DNA of 64,000 bases from Peptococcaceae bacterium CEB3 (GCA_001029295.1 LDXJ01000064.1:521840-585839), one strand, 5' to 3'. Positions 8,357-18,477 are shown, counted from the first letter of the stretch. Notes: generated from the sequence alone by a model not told the origin. Made by a program: numbers and translations.

Positions 8357-10903
8357 ATGAGTACTCCCATGATGCAACAGTATCAAGAAATCAAGGCCCA
8401 GGTCGGGGATGCGATTCTTTTCTTCCGTCTTGGCGATTTTTATGAGATGTTTGGGGCGGATGCCGAACTGGCGGCACCCATCCTGGAAATTGCGCTCACC
8501 GGGCGGGAAGCCGGGGAGGCGCGGCGCATTCCTATGTGTGGGGTACCTTATCACTCCGTCGAGCACTACCTGCCGAAGCTGGTCGCCGCCGGCCATAAAG
8601 TGGCCATATGTGAACAGGTGGAAGATCCGAAGCTGGCCAAGGGGATCGTGAAAAGGGAGATTATCCGGATAGTTTCTCCGGGCACACTGACAGACGGTTT
8701 GCTCTCCGGTCAGGACAACAATTTCCTGGCCGGCGTCTGGCACGACGGCGCCTGGGGACTGTCTTTTCTCGATGTGACGACCGGCGAGTTCACCATCTTT
8801 GAGACAGAGTCCTTAGACAGCCTGCAGGCTGAGCTGGCTCATGTCCGGCCGGCCGAACTGCTCTTGCCTAAAGAACTCCTTAAGCAGGCCAAGCCTTGGC
8901 AGCCTTATTACTGCACGGTGCGGGAACGCCGCGATTACGTCGACACGGAAGCTTTGCGCGAACACTTTGCCGGGCAAGCCGCTCTCTTGGAAGACCATCC
9001 GGTGGCCGCGGGAGCCGCCTCAGCCCTCTGGCGCTATTTTTTGGCCAGCGTGCCGGGCATGACACCCTCTAATGTTCTGGAAATCAAGCTCTATAATCAG
9101 GACCGCTGGATGATCCTTGACTCCTGGACCCGGCGGAATCTGGAACTCAGCGAGAGTCTGCGCGGGAAAGGGAAGAAAGGAACCCTGCTTTCCGTGTTGG
9201 ATTTGACAAAAACCGCGGCCGGGGCCAGGCTTCTCAAGCGTTGGCTGGAACAGCCGCTCCTTTCCGTCTCTGAGATTGAAACGCGTTTAGCCGCCGTCGA
9301 GGAACTCTACCGGGACGAATTTCTGCGTTCGGATGTGCAAAAACTGTTGGATGAAGTCTATGACCTCGAGCGTCTGATGGGAAAAGTCTCCTACGGAAGT
9401 GCCCAAGCCAGGGATCTTCTGGCTCTGGCCCAGACGCTGGATGTTCCTCCTTTACTGCGCGCTTTGTTGGCTCCCCAGGCCGAACCGCTAGCAAGCTACT
9501 TGAGACAGGAAGGCGAACTCGCCGTCCTGAAAGAAAAATTGACGGATGCGCTCAACCCGGACATTGTGACCGGTTCCGCTCAGACCAACCTCATCCGGGC
9601 CGGCTACTCGGCCGAAGTCGATGAACTTAGAGCGGTCGCTTCAGGCGGACGGGATTGGATGGCCGCTTTGGAAACCTCTGAAAAGGAAAGAACGGGAATT
9701 CGTTCCCTTAAGATCGGCTACAACAAAGTCTTCGGTTATTATATTGAGGTCACCCACGCCAACGCCGGACTCATCCCGGGGGACTATCAGCGCAAGCAAA
9801 CCCTGGCCAACGCGGAACGTTTCGTGACCCCGGAACTGAAGGAATACGAGGAGAAAATTCTGACGGCAGAAACCCGTCTCGGGCAGTTGGAGTATGACAT
9901 CTTTGTGGCTTTGCGCGAGGAAGTGCGCCGCCACACAGAGGAGATTCTCAAACTGGCTCAAGAACTGGCGCAGATTGACGTCTTCGCCGGCCTGGCCGAA
10001 GCCGCCGTCCGATATAATTATGTCCGCCCGGAAATTTCAACCGCCGGAGAGATCCGGATCAGCGAGGGCAGGCATCCGGTGGTGGAACAGATGCTGGGAA
10101 CACAGGCCTTTGTTCCGAACGATACGTCTTTAACCGCGGACAACCACCTTGGCATCATTACAGGTCCCAACATGGCCGGGAAATCGACCTACATGAGACA
10201 AGTGGCATTGATCGTCCTCATGGCCCAGATGGGTTCCTTTGTCCCGGCCCAAAAGGCCAAAATCTCCCTGGTGGACCGGATTTTCACGCGGGTCGGAGCG
10301 GCCGACGATCTGGCCGCGGGACAGAGCACTTTCATGGTGGAAATGCAAGAGGTCGCTTACATCCTGCGCCATGCCACCTCCGCAAGCCTGGTCATTTTCG
10401 ATGAAGTAGGGCGCGGAACAGCCACTTTCGACGGTTTGAGCATCGCTTGGGCCTTGGTGGAACATCTGCAGCAACATCCGGCCCTGAAGCCCAAAACTCT
10501 CTTCGCCACTCATTACCACGAACTGACCCAGTTGGGAGAATTACCCGGATCCTTCAACCTGCATGTCGGTGTGAAGGAAAAAGGGGAAGACATCGTCTTT
10601 CTGCACAAGATTCTGCCCGGCAAAGCGGACCGCAGCTACGGCATCCAAGTAGCTCGCCTGGCCGGTGTCCCGGCGGAGCTCTTGCAAAGGGCAAAAGTCC
10701 TTCTCCACACCCTGGAAGAGTCCTCTCAGCAGGAAACGCTCATGGAGGCGGCGGCTGTCACCCAGTTGGCCCTCTTTGAAGAACCGGAAACTCATCCTCT
10801 GCTCGACGAAATCGGCGCCTTGCCGCTCGAAGATATGAGCCCGCGTCAAGCCCTTGAGTATTTGTTCGACCTCCGGACCAGACTCAAGACGATGGATGCT
10901 TAG
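8357..10903 (+). CDS. mutS: DNA mismatch repair protein MutS
   Basis: Recognises mismatches and small loops in DNA and recruits MutL. Seen in order: domain I with the mismatch-contacting FYEMF motif near residue 28, connector and lever domains, clamp region, and ABC-type ATPase with Walker A GPNMAGKST near 602, DEVGRGTATFDG near 680 and ATHYHELT near 715. A C-terminal helical tail with LPLEDMSPRQALEYLFDL ends the protein. Length 848 is normal for MutS1. ATG start follows AAAAGGGG. mutL follows after two unrelated genes instead of directly. Confidence 0.98.
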   Translation: MSTPMMQQYQEIKAQVGDAILFFRLGDFYEMFGADAELAAPILEIALTGREAGEARRIPMCGVPYHSVEHYLPKLVAAGHKVAICEQVEDPKLAKGIVKREIIRIVSPGTLTDGLLSGQDNNFLAGVWHDGAWGLSFLDVTTGEFTIFETESLDSLQAELAHVRPAELLLPKELLKQAKPWQPYYCTVRERRDYVDTEALREHFAGQAALLEDHPVAAGAASALWRYFLASVPGMTPSNVLEIKLYNQDRWMILDSWTRRNLELSESLRGKGKKGTLLSVLDLTKTAAGARLLKRWLEQPLLSVSEIETRLAAVEELYRDEFLRSDVQKLLDEVYDLERLMGKVSYGSAQARDLLALAQTLDVPPLLRALLAPQAEPLASYLRQEGELAVLKEKLTDALNPDIVTGSAQTNLIRAGYSAEVDELRAVASGGRDWMAALETSEKERTGIRSLKIGYNKVFGYYIEVTHANAGLIPGDYQRKQTLANAERFVTPELKEYEEKILTAETRLGQLEYDIFVALREEVRRHTEEILKLAQELAQIDVFAGLAEAAVRYNYVRPEISTAGEIRISEGRHPVVEQMLGTQAFVPNDTSLTADNHLGIITGPNMAGKSTYMRQVALIVLMAQMGSFVPAQKAKISLVDRIFTRVGAADDLAAGQSTFMVEMQEVAYILRHATSASLVIFDEVGRGTATFDGLSIAWALVEHLQQHPALKPKTLFATHYHELTQLGELPGSFNLHVGVKEKGEDIVFLHKILPGKADRSYGIQVARLAGVPAELLQRAKVLLHTLEESSQQETLMEAAAVTQLALFEEPETHPLLDEIGALPLEDMSPRQALEYLFDLRTRLKTMDA

Positions 10904-10935
10904 GCCTGTTCAGCTGAAAAATGGGAGGGGATATC

Positions 10936-12639
10936 TTGCGCAGACATGTCGGAATTGATGTGGGGGGGACATTTACGGATGCGGTCGTAATCAATGAAGA
11001 GGAGATTGAGAAGAAAGCCAAGGTCCCAACCGATCAGGACAATCTTCTCCAGACCCTGCTCAGCGCGCTTGATCGTCTGGGTCTTGACGGGGGTAACCCC
11101 GTCGATGAGATCACGGTCAGCACAACCTTGGTCACCAACTCTATTCTGCAAGGGCGTTTTCCACCGGTTGAGCTCTATCTCCTGCCGGGCGGAGGTATGA
11201 AACTGGAGTCTCTGTCTTGGCCCGTTCCGTACAAAATCATGTCCGGGACTATCGACTACCGCGGCCGGGAGATTCTGCCGCCCGATGAACTGCAGTGGCG
11301 ACGGATCCTGCAGGAGCGGAGGCAGAACCCGTTAAAGTCGGATCATGTGGCCATCGTAGGGAAATTCTCCCACCGAAACAAACTGCACGAAGATCAGTTA
11401 GCCGCTTATTGGCGGCTGGCCGAGCCCGAAGTACACCTTGCTCTCGGGCACGAATGGGGCCAGGCCAATTTTTACCGGCGCAGCCTTACGACCTATCTCA
11501 ACTTGGCCAGTCAGGATCTCTGGCTGGAATTTGCTCGGGAACTTGAACGAGCCGTTGGCGAGCGCGGCTGTCATGCTCCGATCAAAGTGCTGAAAACAGA
11601 CGGGGGAGTTTTGCCGCTCGACCAAGTCCGGCCTGTGGAAACCATTTATTCCGGGCCGACAGCCGGGGTGCTCGGGGCTATGGCTCAAAACCCGGATGCC
11701 TCGTACGTCGTGGTTGACATCGGAGGAACGACCACCGATCTGGGAATCGTCTTGTCCGGTTCCCCGCTCGTGAGCGCTCGCGGCGCCAAAATCGGTCCCT
11801 ACAAGACCCTGGTTCGCTCCTTGGCGGTCCGTTCCGTTGCGGTGGGGGCCGACTCCGCCATTGTGCGGGAAGCGGACGGGCTGTCTTTGGCGCGCTATCG
11901 CCTCGGCCCCGCCTATTGCCTGGGCGGTCCTGCTCCGACACCCACGGACGCCATGTGTTACCTGGGAGTGGTGCCGTACGGCGACAGGGTTCGGGCCGAA
12001 GAAGCTTTGGCTTCACTCCTGCCGGATGAACATCATTTGCCGGCGGACTTGACCGGGCTGGCGGAATCCCTGCTCGAAGAGATGGCCGGCCGGCTGGCGG
12101 CCGAAATAAGAGCCATGGAACAAGAGTGGCAAGATGAGCCCGCCTACAAGATTTGGGGGGTCCTGCATCCCCACGAAGCGCGGCAGTTTTATGTCTGGGT
12201 CAGTGGGGGCGGGGCCCGGGGACTGCGGGACTTCCTGCAAAAGCAACTGCGTGTCGAAGTGCGCGTGGGCCGGTTTCCGGAAGTCTCCAACGCGGTGGGA
12301 GCCGCCCTGGCCAGGCCGACTTTTTCCTGCACCCTCCATCTCGATACGGTGCTGGGGAGATTCAGCCTGGAAGAGAGCGGTGAACAGGGAAAATGGCAGG
12401 GATCGATACGGCCGCACGCGGAAGTGGACGCCTTTCTGGAAAAGAGTGCCGAGCGCCTGGCTGCCGCCAAGGGTATTGATCTTACCGGGACGGAAAAAGA
12501 GCCGTTTGACTTTTTCCCCATTGTTCAAGGATATCGGACTGTCGGGCAGATCGTGCGCGGCCGTCTCTACGTCCCCCCGGGTGTACGTGGGCACCTGAAC
12601 CAGAGGCCGGAGGTCGGAAGCCGGAGGTCGGAGACGTGA
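10936..12639 (+). CDS. Hydantoinase/oxoprolinase-family protein
   Basis: ASKHA-fold protein of the HyuA/OplA family, enzymes that open cyclic amides in an ATP-dependent reaction. Seen: the phosphate-binding HVGIDVGGTFTDAVV at the N-terminus, the STTLVTNSILQG stretch, the second nucleotide loop YVVVDIGGTTTDLGIV near 258, and GAKIGPYKT. An ATG at 10921 lies within the ribosome site; the TTG at 10936, 5 bases after GGGAGGGG, is the better start (567 aa). The C-terminal end is encoded by a tandem repeat, so it may be a recent extension. No HyuB partner is present. Substrate unknown. Confidence 0.85.
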   Translation: MRRHVGIDVGGTFTDAVVINEEEIEKKAKVPTDQDNLLQTLLSALDRLGLDGGNPVDEITVSTTLVTNSILQGRFPPVELYLLPGGGMKLESLSWPVPYKIMSGTIDYRGREILPPDELQWRRILQERRQNPLKSDHVAIVGKFSHRNKLHEDQLAAYWRLAEPEVHLALGHEWGQANFYRRSLTTYLNLASQDLWLEFARELERAVGERGCHAPIKVLKTDGGVLPLDQVRPVETIYSGPTAGVLGAMAQNPDASYVVVDIGGTTTDLGIVLSGSPLVSARGAKIGPYKTLVRSLAVRSVAVGADSAIVREADGLSLARYRLGPAYCLGGPAPTPTDAMCYLGVVPYGDRVRAEEALASLLPDEHHLPADLTGLAESLLEEMAGRLAAEIRAMEQEWQDEPAYKIWGVLHPHEARQFYVWVSGGGARGLRDFLQKQLRVEVRVGRFPEVSNAVGAALARPTFSCTLHLDTVLGRFSLEESGEQGKWQGSIRPHAEVDAFLEKSAERLAAAKGIDLTGTEKEPFDFFPIVQGYRTVGQIVRGRLYVPPGVRGHLNQRPEVGSRRSET

Positions 12640-12816
12640 GTATCCGGTGTCCTGGCTCTCCTGACACGGCAGGGGGTGGCTCCGCGGGAGGGGGACCGGC
12701 CCGTTTGTCCCGTCCCGGCTCTGCCGCTGGCGCCGTGCGGATCCGGAACCGGGGGCCGGTGGGCGGAGGTCAGATGCCGGATATCAGAGGCCAGAGACGT
12801 GAGTATCCGGTGTTTT
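12603..12816 (+). repeat. Degenerate repeat block between hydantoinase and HDAC-like genes
   Basis: A 14-base unit (GCCGGAGGTCGGAA/G) occurs twice at about 12606-12634. The block ending GACGTGAGTATCCGGTGT occurs at about 12633 and again near 12798, about 165 bases apart. Related GGAGGTCAGATGCCGGA-like units lie between them. The first copies fall inside the last codons and stop of the hydantoinase gene. Confidence 0.7.
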
Positions 12817-12880
12817 AGGATAGCAACATGGGGATGTATCGTGCGGGCAGACGGCGCACGTGGGAAGGAGGTGACAGCCA

Positions 12881-14215
12881 GTGAACAAGACAGGTATTTT
12901 GTTTTTCCCGGCTTTCGACTGGTCATTGGGTGAAACTCACCCCGAGAGGGAAGAACGCCTGCTTTACACCCAAGAGCAGCTGTTTGAGGAGGGGGTTTTC
13001 GATCTCCCGCAAATCAGGCAGTTTGCACCGGGCATGGCTCCTTTAGGCAAAGCGCTCCTCACTCAGGGGATCTTTCCGCATCCGGCCAAGCATGACCTGA
13101 CAGCCCATCTCATCGCTGCCGGGAGTACCCTCGTTCTCGGTGAGGCTCTGGCCGAAGGACAGATTCAGAACGGTTTCGCCCTGGTGCGTCCGCCCGGACA
13201 TCACGCGGGAGCGACCGTCCTGGGCAACCGGGGCTTTTGTACCTTGAACAACGAAGCGATTCTCATCAACCACTTGCGCAGCAAATACGGGGTTAAGAAA
13301 ATTGCCGTGGTCGACACCGATGTTCACCATGGCGACGGAACCCAGGACATCTTTTACCATGATCCCGGCGTTTTGTTTATCTCTTTGCACCAAGACGGGA
13401 GAACTCTCTATCCGGGAACAGGGTTTGCCTCAGAAAAAGGAGGCCCCAACGCCTGGGGGATGAATTTGGACATTCCTCTTCCGCCCGGCACGGGTGACGA
13501 CGGGATTCACTACGTTCTGGAAAACTGGGTTTTGCCGCGCTTGGACGAATTCAAGCCCGATATCGTTATTAACTCCGCCGGGCAAGACAACCATTTCAGT
13601 GACCCCCTGGCTTCTATGAACGTCACCGCGCGGGGTTACGGCCGAATCACAGAATTGGTGAAACCGGATCTCGCCGTTCTCGAGGGCGGATATTCCATTG
13701 AAGCCGCCTTGCCCTATGTCAACCTGGCCATTCTGCTCGCCTTGGCCGGAGAGGATTATGACGGAGTTGTGGAGGCGGAAAAGCCCACTCGTCCGCAGGT
13801 GAGCTTCACGAGCTTGGTTTCCCGGGTCAAGGAATTGAAAGCGGAATACGCGCAGGCCCAACCCAATTGGGTCTGGCGGCCGGAACCTTATTTGCCGGAC
13901 GGCACATGGGCTTACATCCCGCGCATGATTTATTACGATACCGAGGGTTTCCAGGAAGTTCGCTTCGACCGGGTGCGCAAGTGTGCGCACTGCGGGGGGA
14001 CCGTTTTCATTGAAAGCCGGCGTCCCCCTTCTCGGGGCCGCTATGCCCTGGTCCGAATTCCTTTCGGGGCTTGCCCTCAATGCAGCCAGGCGGGATATGA
14101 CCTCTGGGAATACCTGATCGGACGCGTGGAGACGGTGCAGCTGCAAGACCAAGCGGGCGCCCAAGTTCTCTTTTGGCACCTGGACGAAGGTGTCACCCAC
14201 TTTTCGACATCGTAG
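12881..14215 (+). CDS. Histone-deacetylase-family hydrolase with C-terminal zinc ribbon
   Basis: Class II HDAC/acetylpolyamine-amidohydrolase fold, a zinc enzyme that removes acyl groups from amines. Seen: RPPGHHAG (catalytic His107, His108), VVDTDVHHGDGTQD with zinc ligands Asp147 and His149, and SAGQDNHFSDPLASM with Asp236 as third ligand. After the catalytic domain (to about 330) comes an extra domain with CAHC (368, 371) and CPQC (398, 401), a four-cysteine zinc ribbon not typical of the family. Length 444 is above the usual 310-380. GTG start follows GGAAGGAGGTGA. Lies between mutS and mutL; the substrate is not known. Confidence 0.9.
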   Translation: MNKTGILFFPAFDWSLGETHPEREERLLYTQEQLFEEGVFDLPQIRQFAPGMAPLGKALLTQGIFPHPAKHDLTAHLIAAGSTLVLGEALAEGQIQNGFALVRPPGHHAGATVLGNRGFCTLNNEAILINHLRSKYGVKKIAVVDTDVHHGDGTQDIFYHDPGVLFISLHQDGRTLYPGTGFASEKGGPNAWGMNLDIPLPPGTGDDGIHYVLENWVLPRLDEFKPDIVINSAGQDNHFSDPLASMNVTARGYGRITELVKPDLAVLEGGYSIEAALPYVNLAILLALAGEDYDGVVEAEKPTRPQVSFTSLVSRVKELKAEYAQAQPNWVWRPEPYLPDGTWAYIPRMIYYDTEGFQEVRFDRVRKCAHCGGTVFIESRRPPSRGRYALVRIPFGACPQCSQAGYDLWEYLIGRVETVQLQDQAGAQVLFWHLDEGVTHFSTS

Positions 14216-14244
14216 GAGTGAACGGTTTGAAGGAGTGACACGGT

Positions 14245-16218
14245 TTGGCCTCTCTGATCCGGGTCCTTGATCCACAGTCTGCCAACCGGATCGCGGCCGG
14301 CGAGGTGGTGGAAAGGCCTGTCTCTGTCATCAAAGAATTGGTGGAAAACTCCCTGGACGCGGGGGCCAGGCATATTGAGATCGCGGTGGAAGGAAGGGGT
14401 ACCTCCCTCATCAGGGTGCAGGACGACGGCTCGGGTATCCCCGCGGCCGAAATGCCGCTGGCCGTCTTACGGCACGCGACGAGCAAAATCCGCCGAGTGG
14501 AGGATTTGGATACACTCGGTACTTTGGGCTTTCGGGGGGAGGCCCTGCCCAGCATTGCTTCAGTTTCGCGCATGGCGTTAACCTCGCGGCCCCAAGGAGA
14601 AATCAGCGGCAGGGTCTTGCGCCTCGAGGGCGGAGAACGCGTGAGTTTTGACGAGATCGGGGCCCCTGTCGGCACCACGGTTTCTGTGGAAAATCTTTTT
14701 TATAACGCCCCCGCCAGGCTGAAGTTTCTGCGCTCGGATAACACGGAATTCGGTTTGATCAGCGATGTGGTGGGCAGAATAGCTTTGGCCCACCCAGAGG
14801 TCGCTTTCAAATTAACCCATCCCGAGCAGACAGTGCTGCAGACGGCAGGCCGGGGTCAGTTGCTGGAAAGCATCGGAACGGTCTTGGGCAAAGAACTGGC
14901 CAGACAGCTTCTGCCCCTCACCGTCGAGCAAGGGATCTGGTCGTTGGCAGGATACTTAAGCCCCGCGGATTTGGTCCGCTCCTCGCGCCAAGCCATAACC
15001 TTTATTGTCAATGGGCGCTACGTTCGCTCCCCGGTCTTGGTACGAGCCCTTGAGGAAGGTTACCATACTCTGATCCCCGCAAAGCTGCATCCGTTGGCGA
15101 TCTTACACCTGAAGCTGCCGGCTTCGGAATATGACGTGAATGTCCACCCTGCCAAGATGGAAGTGAAATTCGCCCATGAGCAGGCTCTGGCCGCTTTTCT
15201 CGCCGCCGCGGTGCGCCGGACCCTGCTGGAGGCGGGCCGGGGCTGGCGGAATTCCCAACAACCACACCCCCCGGCTGCAGTGGCGGCCGCCGGCGAATCG
15301 CGGAACCTCCCAGCCGCACAGGCGACCGCTGCCGAACAACAAAAGACCCAGGTCGTTGCTATAGCCACTGCGGAAGCGCAGAAGGCCCCGTCTGAGGATA
15401 CGGCGGCAGGTTCCGAACAACCCGGCCCTTCCCCCCTTGAGGTTTCTTTCCGAGATAATGATTCGGACCTTCGCGGGACGGCTCGGGGTGCGGACACAGT
15501 CGCGGAAACCGTCCGACCCCAAACGAGCCAACTTCCGACTGAGCCCGACCCAATGCCCCGGCCCGTCGCTTTCCTGTCCGAGCCGACAGAGGATCCGTCC
15601 CAGACTCCCGCCTTGTTCGCCGAGGCGACGGGGCTGACCGGTTCCAATCTCTGGCCCCTGGCTCAGGTCTTGAACACGTATATTTTGGCCACTGACGGTC
15701 GCAACCTGGTCATCGTCGACCAGCACGCGGCTCACGAACGCATTAATTATGAGCGTCTTCTGGGCGAGGTCCGCGGCAGACGAACTGTCAGCCAATCCCT
15801 CCTGGTGCCCGTTTCTTTGGAACTCAGTTTGCGGGAAGAACAGGCGCTCTTGGAGCATCTTTTGGACTTGGCAAAGATCGGTTTTATCCTGGAGTATTTC
15901 GGACCGCAAACCTATTTGCTCAGGGCCGTTCCTGCCGAGGCCCCGCCGGATGCTGCCGAACACCTTTTGCGCCGCTTTCTGGAAGAGATCCTGCAGACCC
16001 GTGTCCAACTCAGTTACGAGCGGTTGTTTGAAGCCTGGATTTATCTCTTGGCTTGCCGGGAATCGGTCAAAGCCCGGGAAAGTTTGTCTATCCCGGAAAT
16101 GGAGCAGCTTTTGGCGCGATTGGCGGAGACGGAGAATCCTCACACTTGCCCCCACGGACGTCCGACGATGATCCAAATCAGCCGCGGCGAGTTGGAACGT
16201 CGCTTTTACCGCCGCTGA
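14245..16218 (+). CDS. mutL: DNA mismatch repair endonuclease MutL
   Basis: GHKL ATPase that links MutS to strand cutting. Seen: N-terminal ATPase with ELVENSLDAGA, DDGSGI and TLGFRGEALPSI; VNGRYVRSP and NVHPAKMEVKF near 265-310; an Ala/Pro/Gln/Glu-rich linker at about 335-460; and a C-terminal dimer/endonuclease domain with DQHAAHERINYE near 491 and CPHGRP near 635. This places it with MutL proteins that nick DNA themselves, as expected where MutH is absent. TTG start is placed after GAAGGAGTGA. Length 657 is normal. Confidence 0.97.
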   Translation: MASLIRVLDPQSANRIAAGEVVERPVSVIKELVENSLDAGARHIEIAVEGRGTSLIRVQDDGSGIPAAEMPLAVLRHATSKIRRVEDLDTLGTLGFRGEALPSIASVSRMALTSRPQGEISGRVLRLEGGERVSFDEIGAPVGTTVSVENLFYNAPARLKFLRSDNTEFGLISDVVGRIALAHPEVAFKLTHPEQTVLQTAGRGQLLESIGTVLGKELARQLLPLTVEQGIWSLAGYLSPADLVRSSRQAITFIVNGRYVRSPVLVRALEEGYHTLIPAKLHPLAILHLKLPASEYDVNVHPAKMEVKFAHEQALAAFLAAAVRRTLLEAGRGWRNSQQPHPPAAVAAAGESRNLPAAQATAAEQQKTQVVAIATAEAQKAPSEDTAAGSEQPGPSPLEVSFRDNDSDLRGTARGADTVAETVRPQTSQLPTEPDPMPRPVAFLSEPTEDPSQTPALFAEATGLTGSNLWPLAQVLNTYILATDGRNLVIVDQHAAHERINYERLLGEVRGRRTVSQSLLVPVSLELSLREEQALLEHLLDLAKIGFILEYFGPQTYLLRAVPAEAPPDAAEHLLRRFLEEILQTRVQLSYERLFEAWIYLLACRESVKARESLSIPEMEQLLARLAETENPHTCPHGRPTMIQISRGELERRFYRR

Positions 16219-16300
16219 ACGGCGTCGGCAAGGATGCTCAAAATCTTTAGCCTGCCTTGGCCAAGGGGAGGTTCAGGATAGGTGGAGGAGTGAAGCGGGC

Positions 16301-17173
16301 GTGACCCCGGAAGAAATATCCGTGCTGATTCATACCGTACATCCGGACCAAAGACTTGCGGAAAAAGCCCGCTGGTTTCAAAGGCAACCCGGAATCCGCT
16401 GGCTGGAGCCTCCCGCCCGGAGGGCAGAGAGCGCGGGACTTGCGGCTGTGCCGGGGGCATTTCCGTCGGGCCCGGGGGAAACTCCGTCTGGCCCGGGGGA
16501 GCTGAAAATTACCCGGAGCGGAGTTTTTCTGACAGTGTCGGGAGAAAGTCTGTATTTCCATCCCAGTATGGCTTTGCTTCGTCTGTTGAACATCGGACGG
16601 GGTGAGCCGGATCGCTTTCTTGAAGCCTGCGGCCTGAGGACAGGGGATTCTCTCTTTGACGCGACTCTGGGCCTGGGCAGTGACGCCCTGGTCGGGGCTT
16701 GGGCCGTCGGCAGTACGGGTTCGGTCCGGGCCGTGGAGCGCTCCGGCATTTTAGCCGCCCTGGTCGGGGACGGCCTCAATGACTTAAGAAGAACAACGGC
16801 AGGAATGGGAAAAAATCCCGAGAAAGAACGGGCCTGGGACCGTCTGCGAGAAGCGGCGGGCAGGATTGAGGTGCTCTGGGGAGACCACCTGGAAGTATTG
16901 CGCAATATGCCGGACCGAGCGGTCGACGTCGTGTATTTCGATCCGATGTTTCGCCATACCCGCAGCCGTTCGGCGGCTATCCAGCCCTTACAGCGCTGGG
17001 CCGAAAAAGAGCCTCTCAGCCGCGAAAGTGTGCGGGAAGCCTGCCGCGCAGCCCGGAAAAGAGTCGTCATGAAAGAGCGGAAAGGGAGTCCGGAGTTTGA
17101 TCGCCTCGGTTTTGAGGTTTTCTCCGGTGGCAGGTATAGTTCCGTGGATTTTGGCATCGTGGATTTGAGGTGA
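16301..17173 (+). CDS. Class I SAM-dependent methyltransferase, RsmJ-like
   Basis: Probable rRNA or tRNA methyltransferase. Seen: SAM-binding DATLGLGSDALVGAWAVG near residue 123, acidic RAVERS, and YFDPMFRHTRSRSA near 212, which resembles the DPMFP-type motif of 16S rRNA m2G1516 methyltransferase RsmJ. The N-terminal third is low-complexity, with a duplicated SGPGE pair caused by a 21-base repeat at about 16461-16502. GTG start follows GGAGGAG by 10 bases. The last 4 bases overlap miaA, so the two are coupled. The target nucleotide is not established. Confidence 0.75.
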   Translation: MTPEEISVLIHTVHPDQRLAEKARWFQRQPGIRWLEPPARRAESAGLAAVPGAFPSGPGETPSGPGELKITRSGVFLTVSGESLYFHPSMALLRLLNIGRGEPDRFLEACGLRTGDSLFDATLGLGSDALVGAWAVGSTGSVRAVERSGILAALVGDGLNDLRRTTAGMGKNPEKERAWDRLREAAGRIEVLWGDHLEVLRNMPDRAVDVVYFDPMFRHTRSRSAAIQPLQRWAEKEPLSRESVREACRAARKRVVMKERKGSPEFDRLGFEVFSGGRYSSVDFGIVDLR

Positions 17174-18123
17174 AAGCAGTGCGCCCATTTGTGGTCATCG
17201 TCGGACCGACGGCCGTCGGAAAATCCGCCCTGGGTTTGGACTTGGCCCGGGCTGTCCGAGGAGAGATCATCTCGGGGGACTCCGTCCAGGTCTACAGAAA
17301 ACTGGACATCGGCTCCGCCAAGACACCTCCGAGCGAAAGGGAAGGGGTCCCCCATCACCTGTTTGACTTCCTGGACCCCCACGAACCTTATACTGTCGCT
17401 CAATTTCAGGCAGCGGCCTCCCGGCTGGTCTCAGAAATCCGGGCCCGGGACCACGTCCCCATCCTGGTCGGGGGTACGGGACTCTATGTGCGTTCCCTTC
17501 TGGACCCTTATCGTTTCAGCGAAAAAGGCTCGGAAGCAATCCGCCAAAAGTGGCTTGATTTCCTGACACAAGAAGGGAAAGAGACTCTTCACCGGGCTTT
17601 AGAGGAACGCGACCCGCTGACCGCGGCCCGGCTCCATGTCAATGACCGGGTCCGGGTCATCCGCGCCCTGGAAGTGTTTGAGTTAACCGGGCAGCCCCTC
17701 TCCGAGACGAGAACCGCCTCAGACAAGGTATACGCCCCACTGGATCCCCACACGGTCTACATCGGTCTGGAAGCGCCGCGAGAGACGCTTTACAGCCGCA
17801 TTGATGAGCGCTGCGCGGAAATGATCCGGGACGGGTTGATTGAGGAGGTGGCAGAGCTCTTACATAGCGGCTATAGTCCGAAACTCAAACCCCTGCAGAG
17901 TCTGGGTTACCGGCAGGTCTTCTGGTACCTCCGGGGGCTGGCCACCCAGGCCGAAGCGTTGCGCTTCATGCAAAGGGATACCAGGCATTTCGCCAAACGT
18001 CAATTTACCTGGTTTCGGCGCGATCCGCGCATCACTTGGTATGACATCTCACGCCTCTCGCCAAACCGTATTCTCGAAGACGTGATCTGCACTTGCAGAG
18101 CTCTGGAAACTCGTGTAGAATAA
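17170..18123 (+). CDS. miaA: tRNA dimethylallyltransferase MiaA
   Basis: Transfers a dimethylallyl group to A37 of tRNAs, making the substrate for MiaB. Seen: P-loop [15 protein letters not shown] at residue 12, [18 protein letters not shown] near 36, [12 protein letters not shown] near 98, and [15 protein letters not shown] near 158. C-terminal [20 protein letters not shown] is the conserved tRNA-contact segment. Length 317 is usual. GTG start overlaps the previous stop; hfq follows after 47 bases, the classic miaA-hfq pairing. Confidence 0.98.
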   Translation: MKAVRPFVVIVGPTAVGKSALGLDLARAVRGEIISGDSVQVYRKLDIGSAKTPPSEREGVPHHLFDFLDPHEPYTVAQFQAAASRLVSEIRARDHVPILVGGTGLYVRSLLDPYRFSEKGSEAIRQKWLDFLTQEGKETLHRALEERDPLTAARLHVNDRVRVIRALEVFELTGQPLSETRTASDKVYAPLDPHTVYIGLEAPRETLYSRIDERCAEMIRDGLIEEVAELLHSGYSPKLKPLQSLGYRQVFWYLRGLATQAEALRFMQRDTRHFAKRQFTWFRRDPRITWYDISRLSPNRILEDVICTCRALETRVE

Positions 18124-18170
18124 ATATGTGGGACAGCGATTTAGTAAACAATGGTGATGGAGGGAGAAAG

Positions 18171-18437
18171 ATGAATAAGTCGTCCATCAATTTGCAGGAT
18201 GGTTTTCTCAATCAGGTGCGCAAAGAAAACTTGCCCGTGACGATTTACCTCGTCAACGGATTTCAGCTGAAGGGAATCGTGCGCGGATTTGATAATTTTA
18301 CGGTCGTCATAGAATTCGAGGGAAAACAGCAGATGGTCTACAAACATGCCATTTCCACGGTAATGCCGATTCGCCCGATCAATTTAGCTCAAGCTACCGC
18401 TCAACCCGCGGCTCACCCTGAGGAGCCTCACGAATAG
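18171..18437 (+). CDS. hfq: RNA chaperone Hfq
   Basis: Forms a hexameric ring that binds small RNAs and mRNAs. Seen: Sm1 region [36 protein letters not shown] and the Sm2 motif YKHAIS. The frame is open further upstream, but the ATG at 18171 is right: it follows GGAGGGAGAAAG and the protein then begins [12 protein letters not shown] like its homologues. Length 88; the short tail is Ala/Pro/Glu-rich. It is followed at once by an intrinsic terminator. Confidence 0.97.
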   Translation: MNKSSINLQDGFLNQVRKENLPVTIYLVNGFQLKGIVRGFDNFTVVIEFEGKQQMVYKHAISTVMPIRPINLAQATAQPAAHPEEPHE

Positions 18438-18451
18438 GGACCTTAGCTTAG

Positions 18452-18477
18452 AAAATCCGGCCGTTGGCCGGATTTTC
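18452..18477 (+). terminator. Intrinsic terminator after hfq
   Basis: AAAATCCGGCC (18452-18462) pairs perfectly with GGCCGGATTTT (18466-18476) around GTT, followed by CTTCT. It ends the mutS-to-hfq transcript. Confidence 0.9.

Noticed and set aside
13430..14275. 281-codon frame on the - strand
   Set aside because: Shadow of the HDAC-like gene, which has all catalytic residues.
15103..16176. 357-codon frame on the - strand
   Set aside because: It is the reverse shadow of mutL in GC-rich DNA; no ribosome site, no family motif.
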